A DNA stretch of 9,160 bases. Source: Clostridia bacterium (lineage in GTDB: Bacteria; Bacillota; Clostridia; Oscillospirales; CAG-272). A model generated the notes under the pieces. The model ran no database searches. It saw only the letters and a list, made by a program, of their open reading frames with translations, and was not told the DNA's origin. Position numbers and translations under genes: made by a program. The DNA lies in assembly GCA_017624795.1 (NCBI GenBank), contig JAGAMJ010000100.1:1-9160 (forward strand). The letters run 5' to 3'. Positions 1 to 6,434 of this stretch are shown piece by piece (the stretch's first letter is position 1; every line of letters begins with the position of its first letter).

Positions 1-558
1 ACCACGGGCTCGTCGATCATGCCGCAAAAGAAAAATTCCGATATGGCGGAGCTGATCCGCGGCAAGACGGGGCGCGTTTACGGCGACCTGGTGGCGCTGC
101 TCACGACGCTCAAAGGTCTGCCGCTTGCCTATAACAAGGATATGCAAGAGGACAAGGAAAGCTTGTTTGACGCGGTCGACACCGTGAAAATGTGTCTGTC
201 TGTGCTCACACCCATGCTTGCCACGATGAGCGTGAAGGCGGAAAATATGAAAAAAGCAGCAAGCGGGGGCTTTATCAACGCCACCGATCTTGCCGATTAT
301 CTGGTGGGAAAGGGAATGCCCTTCCGCACCGCATATAAAATTTCGGGACAGCTGGTCGCCCACTGTATCAAGGAGGGGACCGTGCTGGAAGATCTGCCTA
401 TTGAGGTCTACCGTACATATAGCGAGCTTTTTGATAAAGGGCTGTACGATGCCATCGACCTTGAAGCTTGCGTGAACCGCCGCATTTCCGAGGGGGGGAC
501 CTCTCGCGAGTCGGTGCGCGCACAGATCGCCTACGTAAAGGAGCGCTTGGAACAATGA
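1..558 (+). CDS. argH: Argininosuccinate lyase, C-terminal part (5' end outside the window)
   Basis: This enzyme splits argininosuccinate into arginine and fumarate, the last step of arginine synthesis, in the cytoplasm. The reading frame is already open at base 1 and starts with TTGSSIMPQKKN, the flexible-loop signature of the fumarase/argininosuccinase superfamily (GSSxMPxKxN) that carries the catalytic serine. The usual proline after KKN is a serine here. About 186 residues are present, so roughly the first 270 of a family-typical ~455-residue protein lie upstream. Residues matching GGFINATDLADYLV and the motif G.PFR.AYKISG are typical of the ArgH C-terminal domain. The ATG at 19 is internal to this motif and is not the start. 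The stop codon overlaps the argC start (ATGA), which implies translational coupling and one operon. Confidence 0.96.
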   Translation, partial: TTGSSIMPQKKNSDMAELIRGKTGRVYGDLVALLTTLKGLPLAYNKDMQEDKESLFDAVDTVKMCLSVLTPMLATMSVKAENMKKAASGGFINATDLADYLVGKGMPFRTAYKISGQLVAHCIKEGTVLEDLPIEVYRTYSELFDKGLYDAIDLEACVNRRISEGGTSRESVRAQIAYVKERLEQ

Positions 559-1472
559 CAAAGGTATTTATCGACGGCTCTGCCGGCACAACGGGCTTGC
601 GGATCCACGAGCGTTTGGCAGGGCGGACAGATCTGACGCTTGTAACGCTTCCCGATGAGGTCCGTAAGGATCCCGCCGCGCGCCGCGAGGCGATCAATAG
701 CGCGGACATTGTGTTTTTGTGCCTGCCCGATGCAGCTGCTGTTGAAGCAGTCGCGATGTGCGATAACCCCAACGTGAAGATCATCGACACGTCGACCGCG
801 CATCGCACCAATGATGCGTTTGCATACGGCTTTGCCGAGCTTTCGCCCGCGCATCGCGCCGCGATCGAGCGCTCTACCCGTATCGCCAATCCGGGCTGCC
901 ACGCCAGCGGCTTTATCGCGGGGGTATACCCCCTGGTGGCAAGCGGACTGCTTTCACCCGCGTTTCCCTTGACGGCGTACTCGCTCACGGGCTATTCGGG
1001 CGGCGGCAAATCGCTGATCGCAGAATACGAGGATCCCGATCGCGATCCAAGACACCAAAGCCACCGTATCTACGGCTTGCCCTTAAAGCACAAGCACTTG
1101 CCTGAAATGCAAAAGGTCTGCGGACTTTCACGCCCCCCCGTTTTCTCGCCGATCCTTGGCGATTTTTACGAGGGAATGGCAACCACCGTGCTGTTGCCGG
1201 GCTTTGATGCGGCTGCGGTATGGGAATGCCTTGCAAAGCATTACGAGGGCCAGAAGCTTCTTTCCGTAGCGCCGCTTGGCGGCGATGAGAGTGTGATATA
1301 CGCCGACACGCTTGCGGGCAAGGACAGTATGCGCTTGATCGTATGCGGTCACGAAAACCAGACCACGGTTACGGCATTGTTTGACAACCTTGGCAAAGGT
1401 GCGTCGGGCGCAGCCATTCAAAACATGAACATTCTGCTTGGCGTTGATGAAACGACCGGGCTTTGCGTATAA
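555..1472 (+). CDS. argC: N-acetyl-gamma-glutamyl-phosphate reductase, type 2 (short form)
   Basis: ArgC reduces N-acetylglutamyl phosphate to the semialdehyde with NADPH, the third step of ornithine synthesis. The 305-residue product opens with KVFIDGSAGTTGLRI, the dinucleotide-binding start characteristic of the short type 2 AGPR branch (about 310 residues), not the ~345-residue type 1 form. The catalytic cysteine is Cys115 in IANPGCHASGF; the PROSITE-type pattern normally has Thr where Ser117 or a neighbouring residue sits here. HRTNDAFAYGFAEL (about 83-96) matches the family core. I chose ATG 555 because it aligns with the family N-terminus, overlaps the argH stop by 4 nt and has AAAGGAG at 537-543, 11 nt upstream. 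The frame is open further up to 468, but those residues lie inside argH and have no homology-like features. Confidence 0.95.
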   Translation: MTKVFIDGSAGTTGLRIHERLAGRTDLTLVTLPDEVRKDPAARREAINSADIVFLCLPDAAAVEAVAMCDNPNVKIIDTSTAHRTNDAFAYGFAELSPAHRAAIERSTRIANPGCHASGFIAGVYPLVASGLLSPAFPLTAYSLTGYSGGGKSLIAEYEDPDRDPRHQSHRIYGLPLKHKHLPEMQKVCGLSRPPVFSPILGDFYEGMATTVLLPGFDAAAVWECLAKHYEGQKLLSVAPLGGDESVIYADTLAGKDSMRLIVCGHENQTTVTALFDNLGKGASGAAIQNMNILLGVDETTGLCV

Positions 1473-1489
1473 AAATAGGAGATGGACAT

Positions 1490-2704
1490 ATGAAAATAGT
1501 TTCGGGCGGCGTTTGTGCCGCAAAGGGCTTTTTGGCAAGCGGTGTGCATTGTGGCATTCGTAAGAATCGCACCAAAAAGGATATTTCGCTGATTTTCAGC
1601 CAGACGCGCGCACACGCCGCGGCTGTTTATACCACCAATCTCGTTAAGGGCGCGCCCCTGACCGTCACCAAAAATCATATTGCTGACGGCTTTGCCCAGG
1701 CGGTGATCTGCAACAGCGGCAACGCCAACACCTGTAACGCGAACGGTATCGAGATCGCCGAACAGATGAGCGAGCTTGTCGCAAGCGAGCTTGGCATCGA
1801 TGCCGGCGACGTGGTGGTGGCTTCCACAGGCGTGATCGGACAGCCCCTTGATATCGAGCCCATCGCCGCGGGCGTTCCGCAGCTTGTGAAAGAGCTTTCG
1901 GTAAACGGCGGCGAGGCAGCTGCCGAGGGCATTATGACCACCGACACCGTAAAAAAGGAGGTCGCCGTGGAGTTCGAGCTCGGCGGCAAGACCTGCCGTC
2001 TTGGCGGTATTGCCAAGGGCAGCGGTATGATCCACCCCAATATGGCAACGATGCTGGTCTTTTTGACCACCGACGCGGCAATTTCCGCCGAAATGCTGGA
2101 AAAGGCGTTGAAGCACGACGTGCAAAGCACCTTTAATATGACCAGCGTGGACGGCGACACCTCGACCAACGATATGGTCACGATCCTTGCAAACGGCATG
2201 GCGGGGAATGACGAGATCACCGCAGACGGTGCTGATTTTGCCACCTTTATGAAGGCGCTGAATACCGTAACGGTCTATCTGTGCCGTATGATCGCGGGTG
2301 ACGGCGAGGGCGCGACAAAGCTGCTGGAATGTAAGGTCAGCGGTGCCGCAGATGAAAAAACTGCCAAAACGGTTGCCAAAAGCGTGATCTGTTCCAGTCT
2401 GTTGAAGGCGGCGATGTTCGGCGCTGACGCCAACTGGGGACGTGTGCTTTGTGCCATCGGTTACAGCGGTGCTGACGTGGACGTGAATAAGGTTGACGTT
2501 GCCTTCCGTTCCGCAAAGGGCACGGTCCTTGTCTGCAAGAACGGCGCGGGCGTGGATTTTTCCGAGGAGATCGCAAAAGAGATCCTGCTGGAAAAAGAGA
2601 TCGAAATTTTAGTCGGGCTGAACAGCGGCGAGTCTGCCGCGACCGCGTTTGGCTGCGATCTGACCTACGATTACGTGAAAATTAACGGGGATTATAGAAC
2701 TTAA
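1490..2704 (+). CDS. argJ: Bifunctional ornithine acetyltransferase / N-acetylglutamate synthase
   Basis: ArgJ moves the acetyl group from N-acetylornithine to glutamate, closing the acetyl cycle; many homologues also use acetyl-CoA to start the pathway. The 404-residue product is full length for the family. It is expected to self-cleave: the KGSGMIHPNMATML motif (about 176-189) places the scissile bond between Ala186 and the nucleophile Thr187, giving alpha and beta chains. AVICNSGNANTCN (71-83) and the C-terminal SGESAATAFGCDLTYDYVKI stretch are family hallmarks. ATG 1490 is chosen because the protein then starts MKIVSGGV as in homologues, with AGGAGA at 1477-1482 nearby; the frame is open upstream to 1463 but would overlap argC. 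It starts 17 nt after argC. Whether it is mono- or bifunctional cannot be read from sequence alone; no separate argA is visible. Confidence 0.96.
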   Translation: MKIVSGGVCAAKGFLASGVHCGIRKNRTKKDISLIFSQTRAHAAAVYTTNLVKGAPLTVTKNHIADGFAQAVICNSGNANTCNANGIEIAEQMSELVASELGIDAGDVVVASTGVIGQPLDIEPIAAGVPQLVKELSVNGGEAAAEGIMTTDTVKKEVAVEFELGGKTCRLGGIAKGSGMIHPNMATMLVFLTTDAAISAEMLEKALKHDVQSTFNMTSVDGDTSTNDMVTILANGMAGNDEITADGADFATFMKALNTVTVYLCRMIAGDGEGATKLLECKVSGAADEKTAKTVAKSVICSSLLKAAMFGADANWGRVLCAIGYSGADVDVNKVDVAFRSAKGTVLVCKNGAGVDFSEEIAKEILLEKEIEILVGLNSGESAATAFGCDLTYDYVKINGDYRT

Positions 2705-2744
2705 CCCCCAAACGGTATCAAAAAACAATAAAAAAGAGGGAATT

Positions 2745-3617
2745 ATGGGTATCGATAATCATTTTTCCAACGCGCAACGCGCAGAGGTCCTGACGCAAGC
2801 GTTGCCCTATATCAAGAAATTCAATGGCAAGATCGTTGTCATCAAATACGGCGGAAACGCTATGATCAACGAGCAGCTCAAAGAGCAGGTGATGGAGGAC
2901 ATCGCCCTGCTTTGGCTGATCGGCGTCAAGGTCGTGCTGGTGCACGGCGGCGGTCCCGAGATCAATGAAATGATGCAAAAGCTTGGCAAGCACCCCGAAT
3001 TTGTGGACGGCTTGCGCGTGACCGATAAGGAAACCGTCGACATCGTGCAAATGGTGCTTGCGGGCAAGGTCAACAAATCTCTTGTGACGCTGCTTCAAAT
3101 GAAGGGCGGGCACGCCGTGGGACTTTCGGGTATGGACGGCGGTATGATCGAGGCGCAGGTCAAGGACGAGCGCCTTGGATACGTGGGTAAGATCACCAAG
3201 ATCCGTCCGCAGCCCATCACCGACCTTTTGGAAAAGAACTATATTCCCGTGGTGTCCACAGTCGCCAGCGACCACAACGGCAACGTCTACAATATTAACG
3301 GCGATACTGCCGCCGCCTACATCGCGGGCGCGCTTGGAGCGGAGCGCCTCTTTATGATGACCGATATCGCAGGTATTTTGCGTGACAAGGACGATCCTTC
3401 TACGCTGATCCCCTCGATCACCGTTGAGGAGGCAGGCAAGCTCTATGACGAGGGCGTCATTTCGGGCGGTATGATCCCCAAGGTCGATTGCTGCATCGAA
3501 GCGATCAACCGCGGCGTGAAGAACGTGGTCATTATGGACGGCCGCGTACCGCACTCCATTCTGATGGAGCTGCTGACCGATGAGGGCGCGGGCACCATGG
3601 TCAAAGGAGAAAAATAA
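2745..3617 (+). CDS. argB: Acetylglutamate kinase, predicted arginine-inhibited
   Basis: ArgB phosphorylates N-acetylglutamate with ATP, usually the committed and feedback-controlled step. The 290-residue amino-acid-kinase fold shows VVIKYGGNAM with Lys34, the HGGGPEIN loop (67-74), Arg91 in GLRVTD for substrate binding, NINGD with Asp187, and GGMIPKVD with Lys246 as the second phosphate-binding lysine. An extra N-terminal stretch of about 25 residues before the first strand matches the N-helix that links dimers into the hexameric arginine-sensitive enzymes. The C-terminal HSILMELLTDEGAGTMV matches the arginine-site signature of that class. The AAGAGGG ribosome site ends 4 nt before the start codon. 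The 40-nt gap after argJ is the widest in the operon and is AT-rich, but I see no terminator in it. Confidence 0.96.
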   Translation: MGIDNHFSNAQRAEVLTQALPYIKKFNGKIVVIKYGGNAMINEQLKEQVMEDIALLWLIGVKVVLVHGGGPEINEMMQKLGKHPEFVDGLRVTDKETVDIVQMVLAGKVNKSLVTLLQMKGGHAVGLSGMDGGMIEAQVKDERLGYVGKITKIRPQPITDLLEKNYIPVVSTVASDHNGNVYNINGDTAAAYIAGALGAERLFMMTDIAGILRDKDDPSTLIPSITVEEAGKLYDEGVISGGMIPKVDCCIEAINRGVKNVVIMDGRVPHSILMELLTDEGAGTMVKGEK

Positions 3618-4783
3618 TGTCGCAGTTACAACAACTTGATAAACAATATGTCGCGGGCACGTATGCCCGTTTTCCCGTGGAGATCGTGTCGGGCAAGGGC
3701 TCGACTGTGGTGGACACCGACGGCAAGGAATATATTGATCTTGGCTCTGGCATCGGCGTGACCGCCTTTGGCATTGCCGACCAGGCGTGGAGAAACGCCG
3801 TGATCGATCAGCTTTCCAAGGTGCAGCACACCTCAAATCTTTACTACACCGAGCCCTGTGCAAAGCTCGCCGAGCTGTTATGTGGCAAAACGGGGCTGAA
3901 AAAGGTCTTTTTCTCCAATTCGGGCGCTGAGGCAAACGAGTGCGCCATCAAGGTGGCGCGCAAGTATGCCGCAGAAAAGAAGGGAAGCGAATACAGCACG
4001 ATCGTGACGCTCTGTAACAGCTTCCACGGCAGGACTCTCACCACGCTTGCCGCAACGGGGCAGGAGCATTATCACGAGCTGTTTCAACCCCTCACCCCCG
4101 GCTTTGTCCACGTGACGGCGGGCGACAAGCAAGAGCTTCAAAGCATCGTTGAGAGCCACAAGGTGGCGGGTATTCTGATCGAGTGTATTCAGGGCGAGGG
4201 CGGCGTGAACGTTGTGGACGCCGACTTCGTGAAATTCGCCGCAAGGCTTGCAGCCGAGCAGGATATCATTTTTATGGTCGATGAGGTGCAAACAGGCAAC
4301 GGGCGCACGGGCGAGCTGTATGCCTATATGCACTACGGTATCACCCCCGACGTGGTCACGACCGCGAAGGGACTTGGTGGGGGCTTGCCCATCGGCGCGT
4401 GCCTTTTGGGTGAAAAAGTGCAGAATGTGCTTGGATTTGGCGACCACGGCTCGACCTATGGGGGCAATCCCGTGGCGTGTGCGGGCGCTTACAATGTGCT
4501 TTCCCGTATTGACGGTGCGCTGCTTGCATCGGTCAGGGAAAAGGGTGAATACATCAGAAAAACCTTTGAGGGCGCCGTGGGTGTGAAGTCGGTCAGCGGG
4601 CTAGGCCTTATGGTCGGCATCGAAACCGAAAAGCCCGCCGCCGAGGTCGTGAAGGCATGCATCGCGCAAGGTGTACTGTGCCTGACGGCAAAAAGCAAGG
4701 TGCGCCTCTTGCCCGCGCTGAATATCCCGATGGAACAGTTAAAGAAAGCGGTGCAGATCATTCTTGCCGCTTGTGCACAGTAA
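3617..4783 (+). CDS. argD: Acetylornithine aminotransferase
   Basis: A PLP-dependent class III aminotransferase that converts N-acetylglutamate semialdehyde to N2-acetylornithine using glutamate as amino donor. The 388-residue product has SNSGAEANECAIK (about 100-112, phosphate-binding region), FHGRT (137-141), the VDEVQTGNGRTG motif with Asp222 contacting the pyridine nitrogen, and TTAKGLGGGLPIGA with Lys251 as the Schiff-base lysine. Its length is normal for ArgD. The start overlaps the argB stop by one base (TAATG), with AAAGGAGA at 3603-3610 inside the argB 3' end, so translation is likely coupled. Close relatives act on ornithine, GABA or succinylornithine; the position between argB and argF makes acetylornithine the natural substrate. 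Confidence 0.96.
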   Translation: MSQLQQLDKQYVAGTYARFPVEIVSGKGSTVVDTDGKEYIDLGSGIGVTAFGIADQAWRNAVIDQLSKVQHTSNLYYTEPCAKLAELLCGKTGLKKVFFSNSGAEANECAIKVARKYAAEKKGSEYSTIVTLCNSFHGRTLTTLAATGQEHYHELFQPLTPGFVHVTAGDKQELQSIVESHKVAGILIECIQGEGGVNVVDADFVKFAARLAAEQDIIFMVDEVQTGNGRTGELYAYMHYGITPDVVTTAKGLGGGLPIGACLLGEKVQNVLGFGDHGSTYGGNPVACAGAYNVLSRIDGALLASVREKGEYIRKTFEGAVGVKSVSGLGLMVGIETEKPAAEVVKACIAQGVLCLTAKSKVRLLPALNIPMEQLKKAVQIILAACAQ

Positions 4784-4792
4784 GGAGTTAAT

Positions 4793-5776
4793 ATGAACTT
4801 AAAAGGAAGACATTTTCTCAAACTGCTTGATTTCACCCCTGCCGAGATCGGGTATCTCATTGACCTTGCGGCAGAGCTGAAAGCAAAGAAAAAGGCGGGC
4901 GTTGCGCACAAGCTGTGTGATGGTAAAAGCATAGCATTGATTTTTGAAAAGACCAGCACCCGTACCCGCTGCGCCTTTGAGGTGGCGGCAAACGATCTTG
5001 GCATGCACCCCGTCTATCTGGATCCCACGGGCTCGCAGATCGGCAAAAAGGAAAGTATTGCCGATACCGCGCGTGTGCTTGGCAGAATGTTTGACGGTAT
5101 TGAGTATCGCGGCTTTGGTCAGGAGATCGTGGAGGAGCTTGCGGCATACGCGGGCGTTCCTGTGTGGAACGGGCTCACCAACGAGTTTCACCCCACCCAG
5201 ATCCTTGCCGATTTTCTGACCATTCGCGAGCATTGTGGAAATTTGAAGGGCAAGAAGCTGGTGTATCTTGGCGACGCGCGCTACAATATGGGTAATTCCT
5301 TGATGGTCGGTTGCGCCAAGATGGGCATGCATTTTGTTGCCGCTGCCCCCAAAAAATATTTCCCCGATCAGGCGCTGATCGCGCAGTGCGAGGCGATCGC
5401 CAAGGAAACGGGCGCGACACTTGCCTTTGAGGAGGATCCCATGAAGGCGGTCGAGGGCGCAGACGTGCTTTACACCGACGTGTGGGTTTCGATGGGCGAG
5501 CCCAAGGAGATCTTTGCCGAGCGTATCAGGGATCTTTCCCCCTATCGCGTGACCAAGGAATTGATGGATCACGCAGGCGCGCAGTGCCGTTTTATGCATT
5601 GTCTGCCCGCCTTCCACGATCTCGGTACTGTGATCGGGCGCGAGATCTATGAGCAGTTTGGTATTGACTGCATGGAGGTCACCCACGAGGTCATCGAGGG
5701 GCCGCAGTCCATCGTCTTTGATGAAGCTGAAAACAGAATGCATACCATTAAGGCCGTCATGGCAGCTACGCTTTAA
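4793..5776 (+). CDS. argF: Ornithine carbamoyltransferase (anabolic context)
   Basis: ArgF joins carbamoyl phosphate to ornithine to give citrulline. The 327-residue product carries all family landmarks: STRTR (55-59) for carbamoyl phosphate, HPTQ (133-136), the ornithine-specific SMG loop in DVWVSMG (229-235), and HCLP (269-272) with the catalytic cysteine Cys270. The motif usually written GDARNNMGNS reads GDARYNMGNS here, an Asn-to-Tyr change at residue 164. The SMG loop separates it from aspartate and N-acetylornithine carbamoyltransferases. The ribosome site TAAGGAG (4781-4787) contains the argD stop codon. A catabolic arcB role is not excluded by sequence, but the purely biosynthetic neighbours favour argF. 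It is the last gene of the operon; its stop codon already lies in the downstream palindrome. Confidence 0.95.
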   Translation: MNLKGRHFLKLLDFTPAEIGYLIDLAAELKAKKKAGVAHKLCDGKSIALIFEKTSTRTRCAFEVAANDLGMHPVYLDPTGSQIGKKESIADTARVLGRMFDGIEYRGFGQEIVEELAAYAGVPVWNGLTNEFHPTQILADFLTIREHCGNLKGKKLVYLGDARYNMGNSLMVGCAKMGMHFVAAAPKKYFPDQALIAQCEAIAKETGATLAFEEDPMKAVEGADVLYTDVWVSMGEPKEIFAERIRDLSPYRVTKELMDHAGAQCRFMHCLPAFHDLGTVIGREIYEQFGIDCMEVTHEVIEGPQSIVFDEAENRMHTIKAVMAATL

Positions 5777-5894
5777 GACCGCTAAAATTCTGCACAGGGT
5801 GTCGTTGCTCCGCGCAGGTGAATTCGACGTAGATCACTACGCCATCATCCACCTGCTGTGGTGCGCCTAACCCTGTGCATTTTTTAGCGGTCTT
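5775..5894. repeat. 120-nt nested palindromic element abutting argF
   Basis: The outer arms 5775-5787 and 5882-5894 are perfect 13-nt inverted repeats (AAGACCGCTAAAA / TTTTAGCGGTCTT). After a small 3-by-2 internal loop the pairing resumes with 10 more pairs, 5791-5800 with 5870-5879 (TGCACAGGGT / ACCCTGTGCA). Inside, GCAGGTG at 5814-5820 pairs with CACCTGC at 5850-5856, and CGTAG at 5828-5832 pairs with CTACG at 5837-5841 around an ATCA loop. One long, interrupted hairpin therefore fills the region. It could be an elaborate operon terminator, a dispersed intergenic palindrome or MITE-like unit with 13-nt terminal repeats, or a structured RNA. The last two bases of the argF stop codon belong to the left arm. 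No second copy exists in the window. Confidence 0.75.
5791..5885 (+). terminator. Probable terminator of the arg operon
   Basis: The GC-rich 10-bp stem 5791-5800/5870-5879 is followed directly by six T residues (5880-5885), which resembles an intrinsic terminator. The intervening 69 nt is long for a terminator loop but is itself folded by the two inner helices of the palindrome. It lies within 15 nt of the argF stop. The outer arms extend the hairpin beyond the T tract, so in RNA the T tract could instead be paired; this lowers confidence. Confidence 0.55.
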
Positions 5895-5934
5895 GGGGAA
5901 GTGTGGCAAAAGTTTTTTGACGGCCTTGGGGAAG
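5888..5934. repeat. Pair of 14-nt direct repeats
   Basis: CGGTCTTGGGGAAG at 5888-5901 recurs as CGGCCTTGGGGAAG at 5921-5934, with one difference and 19 nt between them. Each copy is followed by a short spacer and a T-rich run (5913-5918 and about 5943-5948). The first copy includes the right end of the palindromic element, so the duplication links that element to its flank. The function is unknown. Confidence 0.6.
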
Positions 5935-6052
5935 CTGGGTGTGTTTTTCTATATGTTTTCAATCATTTTATGCAAAAAATGGACTTTGATCGGCTTTTTT
6001 GAGCTTTTGAAAAAAATTTTATCACTTTAACGCACAAAAATCTCAAAACCCC
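5935..6052. other. AT-rich spacer without recognised features
   Basis: This stretch between the repeats and the promoter is clearly more AT-rich than the surrounding genes and contains runs of T and A. I see no credible ORF with a ribosome site, no strong hairpin and no recognised operator. It may contain upstream (UP-like) A/T tracts that help the promoter at 6053. Confidence 0.5.
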
Positions 6053-6081
6053 TTGACAAACGCTTTGAAACGTGGTATGAT
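6053..6081 (+). promoter_or_regulatory. Sigma-A type promoter of the ABC transporter operon
   Basis: TTGACA at 6053-6058 is a perfect -35 box. TATGAT at 6076-6081 is a one-mismatch -10 box, spaced by 17 nt, and is preceded by an extended TGG (TGn) element at 6073-6075. Transcription should begin near 6088, a few bases before the first strand of the T-box stem I. Confidence 0.88.
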
Positions 6082-6087
6082 ACTGTC

Positions 6088-6372
6088 ATATTCCAAAGGC
6101 GATTGAGCAAAACGCAGTAGGGAATACGAAAACGCATAGAGAGTCGTCGGTTGGTGGAAAGATGGCGGTGAGTAGTGCCCGAATTACCTTTTGTGAGCTT
6201 TGTGTTGAACCGGGTTCGGCCCGTTAAGTAGGCACAACGGTGGCAACCGTTATCTTGCGGGGCAGTTGCATGACTGCCGATGAGGTCACGTGCCGCAAGG
6301 CCGTGATAAAGCAGAGTGGTAACACGGCTTTTGCCGTCCCTGCATCCCTTTTTAGGGGATGTGGGTTTTTTT
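6088..6372 (+). ncRNA. T-box leader RNA (tRNA-sensing riboswitch)
   Basis: A T-box leader binds a specific tRNA and lets transcription continue when that tRNA is uncharged. Stem I closes with CAAAG 6094-6098 against CTTTG 6198-6202, then a k-turn-like GA motif (TGAG on both sides), then CAAAA 6108-6112 against TTTTG 6189-6193. The specifier loop shows the loop-E pair AGTA (6116-6119) opposite GAA (6181-6183). AGAGAG (6138-6143) and the apical GGTTGGTGGAAA loop are the standard tRNA-elbow docking motifs. Next come hairpins at 6211-6223 and 6236-6251 (stem II region) and a stem III with CTTGCGG 6254-6260 against CCGCAAG 6293-6299. The antiterminator pairs CCGTG 6301-6305 with CACGG 6323-6327 around the TGGT (6317-6320) that binds the tRNA NCCA end. 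The specifier triplet is ambiguous: UUA, UAC or AUU. Confidence 0.95.
6324..6372 (+). terminator. T-box regulated intrinsic terminator with competing hairpin
   Basis: CCTGCATCCC (6339-6348) pairs with GGGATGTGGG (6356-6365), ten pairs including two G-U, followed by seven T (6366-6372). Just upstream, ACGGC (6324-6328) can pair with GCCGT (6333-6337). That small hairpin uses the same bases as the 3' strand of the antiterminator, so the two folds exclude each other. This is the expected switch: uncharged tRNA stabilises the antiterminator and allows read-through. Confidence 0.92.
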
Positions 6373-6380
6373 GTTTATAT

Positions 6381-6410
6381 ATGCCAAGTGGCATCTATAA
6401 TAAATTTATT
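6381..6410. promoter_or_regulatory. Two short palindromes between T-box terminator and start codon
   Basis: ATGCCA-AG-TGGCAT at 6381-6394 is a perfect 6-bp inverted repeat with a 2-nt centre. Four bases later AATAAATTTATT (6399-6410) is a perfect 12-nt palindrome. They lie just downstream of the terminator and end 11 nt before the Shine-Dalgarno sequence. They could be a protein-binding operator or leader mRNA structure, or chance in AT-rich sequence. No function is assigned. Confidence 0.4.
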
Positions 6411-6434
6411 TCCATATAAATGGAGGAAAAGATC

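Noticed and set aside
2718..3935. 405-codon open frame on the minus strand across argB and argD
   Set aside because: It is antisense to two genes with intact catalytic motifs, is rich in His, Arg and Asp as reverse-complement frames are in this base composition, and has no recognisable domain.
4799..5743. 314-codon minus-strand frame opposite argF
   Set aside because: It mirrors a fully conserved ornithine carbamoyltransferase and shows no motif of its own.
5649..5870. Short plus-strand frame running from inside argF into the palindrome
   Set aside because: It is out of frame inside argF, lacks a ribosome site and ends in the hairpin arm.
5895..6052. Possible small peptide or extra terminator in the AT-rich spacer
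   Set aside because: No start codon with a ribosome site was found, and the T and A runs do not form a convincing GC-rich hairpin.
6088..6372. Alternative metabolite riboswitch (for example lysine or SAM)
   Set aside because: AGTA/GAA, AGAGAG, the GGTTGGTGGAAA apex and the TGGT antiterminator bulge are all T-box specific.
6420..6434. Upstream in-frame ATG of the lipoprotein gene
   Set aside because: It overlaps the GGAGG ribosome site itself and would add MEEKI before a standard MKK signal peptide start.
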